Of a DNA stretch of 13,729 nt, positions 13,392 to 13,729 are shown piece by piece (positions within the stretch are counted from its first letter, which is position 1; each line of letters opens with the position of its first letter). The position numbers and the translations under genes were made by a program. The notes beneath the pieces were generated by a model. It was not told the DNA's origin and ran no database searches. It saw nothing but the letters and a program-made list of their open reading frames with translations. Source of the DNA: Hydrogenothermaceae bacterium (lineage in GTDB: Bacteria; Aquificota; Aquificia; Aquificales; Hydrogenothermaceae); the NCBI GenBank assembly GCA_015490675.1, contig WFXI01000207.1:1-13729 (forward strand), read 5' to 3'.

Positions 13392-13729
13392 ATGAAAATA
13401 GCACAGCAAATAAAACAGAAAGCAGAAGAAGAAATAAAAAACATTGTTGTTGCTTTATACAAAGAGGGTAAAACCCAAAAAGCCATAGCAGAGGAAGTAG
13501 GTATCTCTGTGAAAAAGGTTAGAAAGATATTAAAAGAGGCAGGACTCAGTAAAAATGCACCTTCAGAAAGGCAGGTAAATTATCTCATGGGACTTATAAC
13601 AAAGTTTTATGAAGTTAAAGATATTTCCCTGCTTAAAAGTAAACTTTTTTCTCTATCTGATAAACAGATAAAAGGAATGTTCCTGACACTTAAGACATAC
13701 AAACAAATAAAACCTTCGCTTCATTACTA
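13392..13729 (+). CDS. Helix-turn-helix protein, 3' end beyond the window
   Basis: The first 112 residues are visible without a stop. A Lys/Glu-rich N-terminal helix leads into a helix-turn-helix at ~25-47 (KEGKTQKAIAEEVGISVKKV), resembling the HTH of sigma-70 region 4, resolvases and IS-type proteins. The following ~60 residues are helical and Lys-rich with no recognised catalytic motif (RQVNYLMGLITKFYE, LSDKQIKGMF). GGAGAG lies a few bases before the ATG. The shared element lies directly upstream, so this protein may be controlled through that site, or may itself bind it. The true length and family cannot be set from this fragment. Confidence 0.7.
   Translation, partial: MKIAQQIKQKAEEEIKNIVVALYKEGKTQKAIAEEVGISVKKVRKILKEAGLSKNAPSERQVNYLMGLITKFYEVKDISLLKSKLFSLSDKQIKGMFLTLKTYKQIKPSLHY

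Overview
The window is AT-rich DNA (Lys/Glu/Ile-rich proteins, Arg mostly AGA/AGG) with bacterial ribosome-binding sites and bacterial gene families. An archaeal-type AAA ATPase, an AbrB/PIN (VapBC) toxin-antitoxin pair, a replication-initiator-like protein behind direct repeats, and many hypothetical genes suggest an accessory replicon (plasmid or integrated plasmid). The host is probably a thermophilic bacterium such as an Aquificota member. The host assignment is an impression from composition and gene families, not a match to a named genome. No tRNA, rRNA, CRISPR array or recognisable transposase gene was seen.

Layout. 1-187: leader with a DnaA-box-like site and two abutting palindromes. 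188-1312 (+): AAA ATPase. 1309-6178 (-): a tight six-gene cluster. In transcription order it encodes a cytoplasmic metallophosphoesterase, a small lipoprotein, a two-helix membrane protein with a coiled coil, a large Cys-rich lipoprotein, a Sec-exported protein and a basic, probably DNA-binding helical protein. 6179-7006: long non-coding stretch full of inverted repeats and copies of one 18-bp element. 7007-7650 (+): vapB-vapC with its own promoter/operator. 7686-9049 (+): a four-helix membrane protein and a membrane-anchored protein with a possible transglutaminase-like Cys-His-Asp triad. 9050-9624: putative origin/control region (palindromes, 15-bp-spaced repeats, promoter, GC-rich hairpin). 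9625-11346 (+): Rep-like winged-helix protein with codon use unlike its neighbours. 11337-11586 (+) and 11658-12445 (-): decayed STAS-like (DUF4325) and GHKL-ATPase genes. 12446-13391: long non-coding stretch with a C-rich half, a (GGC)n centre, a G-rich half and an AT-rich array. 13392-end (+): start of a helix-turn-helix protein.

The most notable signal is the repeated element AAAAATTCCGTTTATATA. It lies 25-26 nt before the start codons of three separate genes (4806-, 6178-, 13392+), always in the same orientation to the gene. It also occurs three more times in the 6.2-6.6 kb gap, once as a perfect 26-bp palindrome. This looks like a replicon-wide promoter/operator that co-regulates the envelope cluster and the HTH gene. 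The envelope cluster itself matches no system I recognise.
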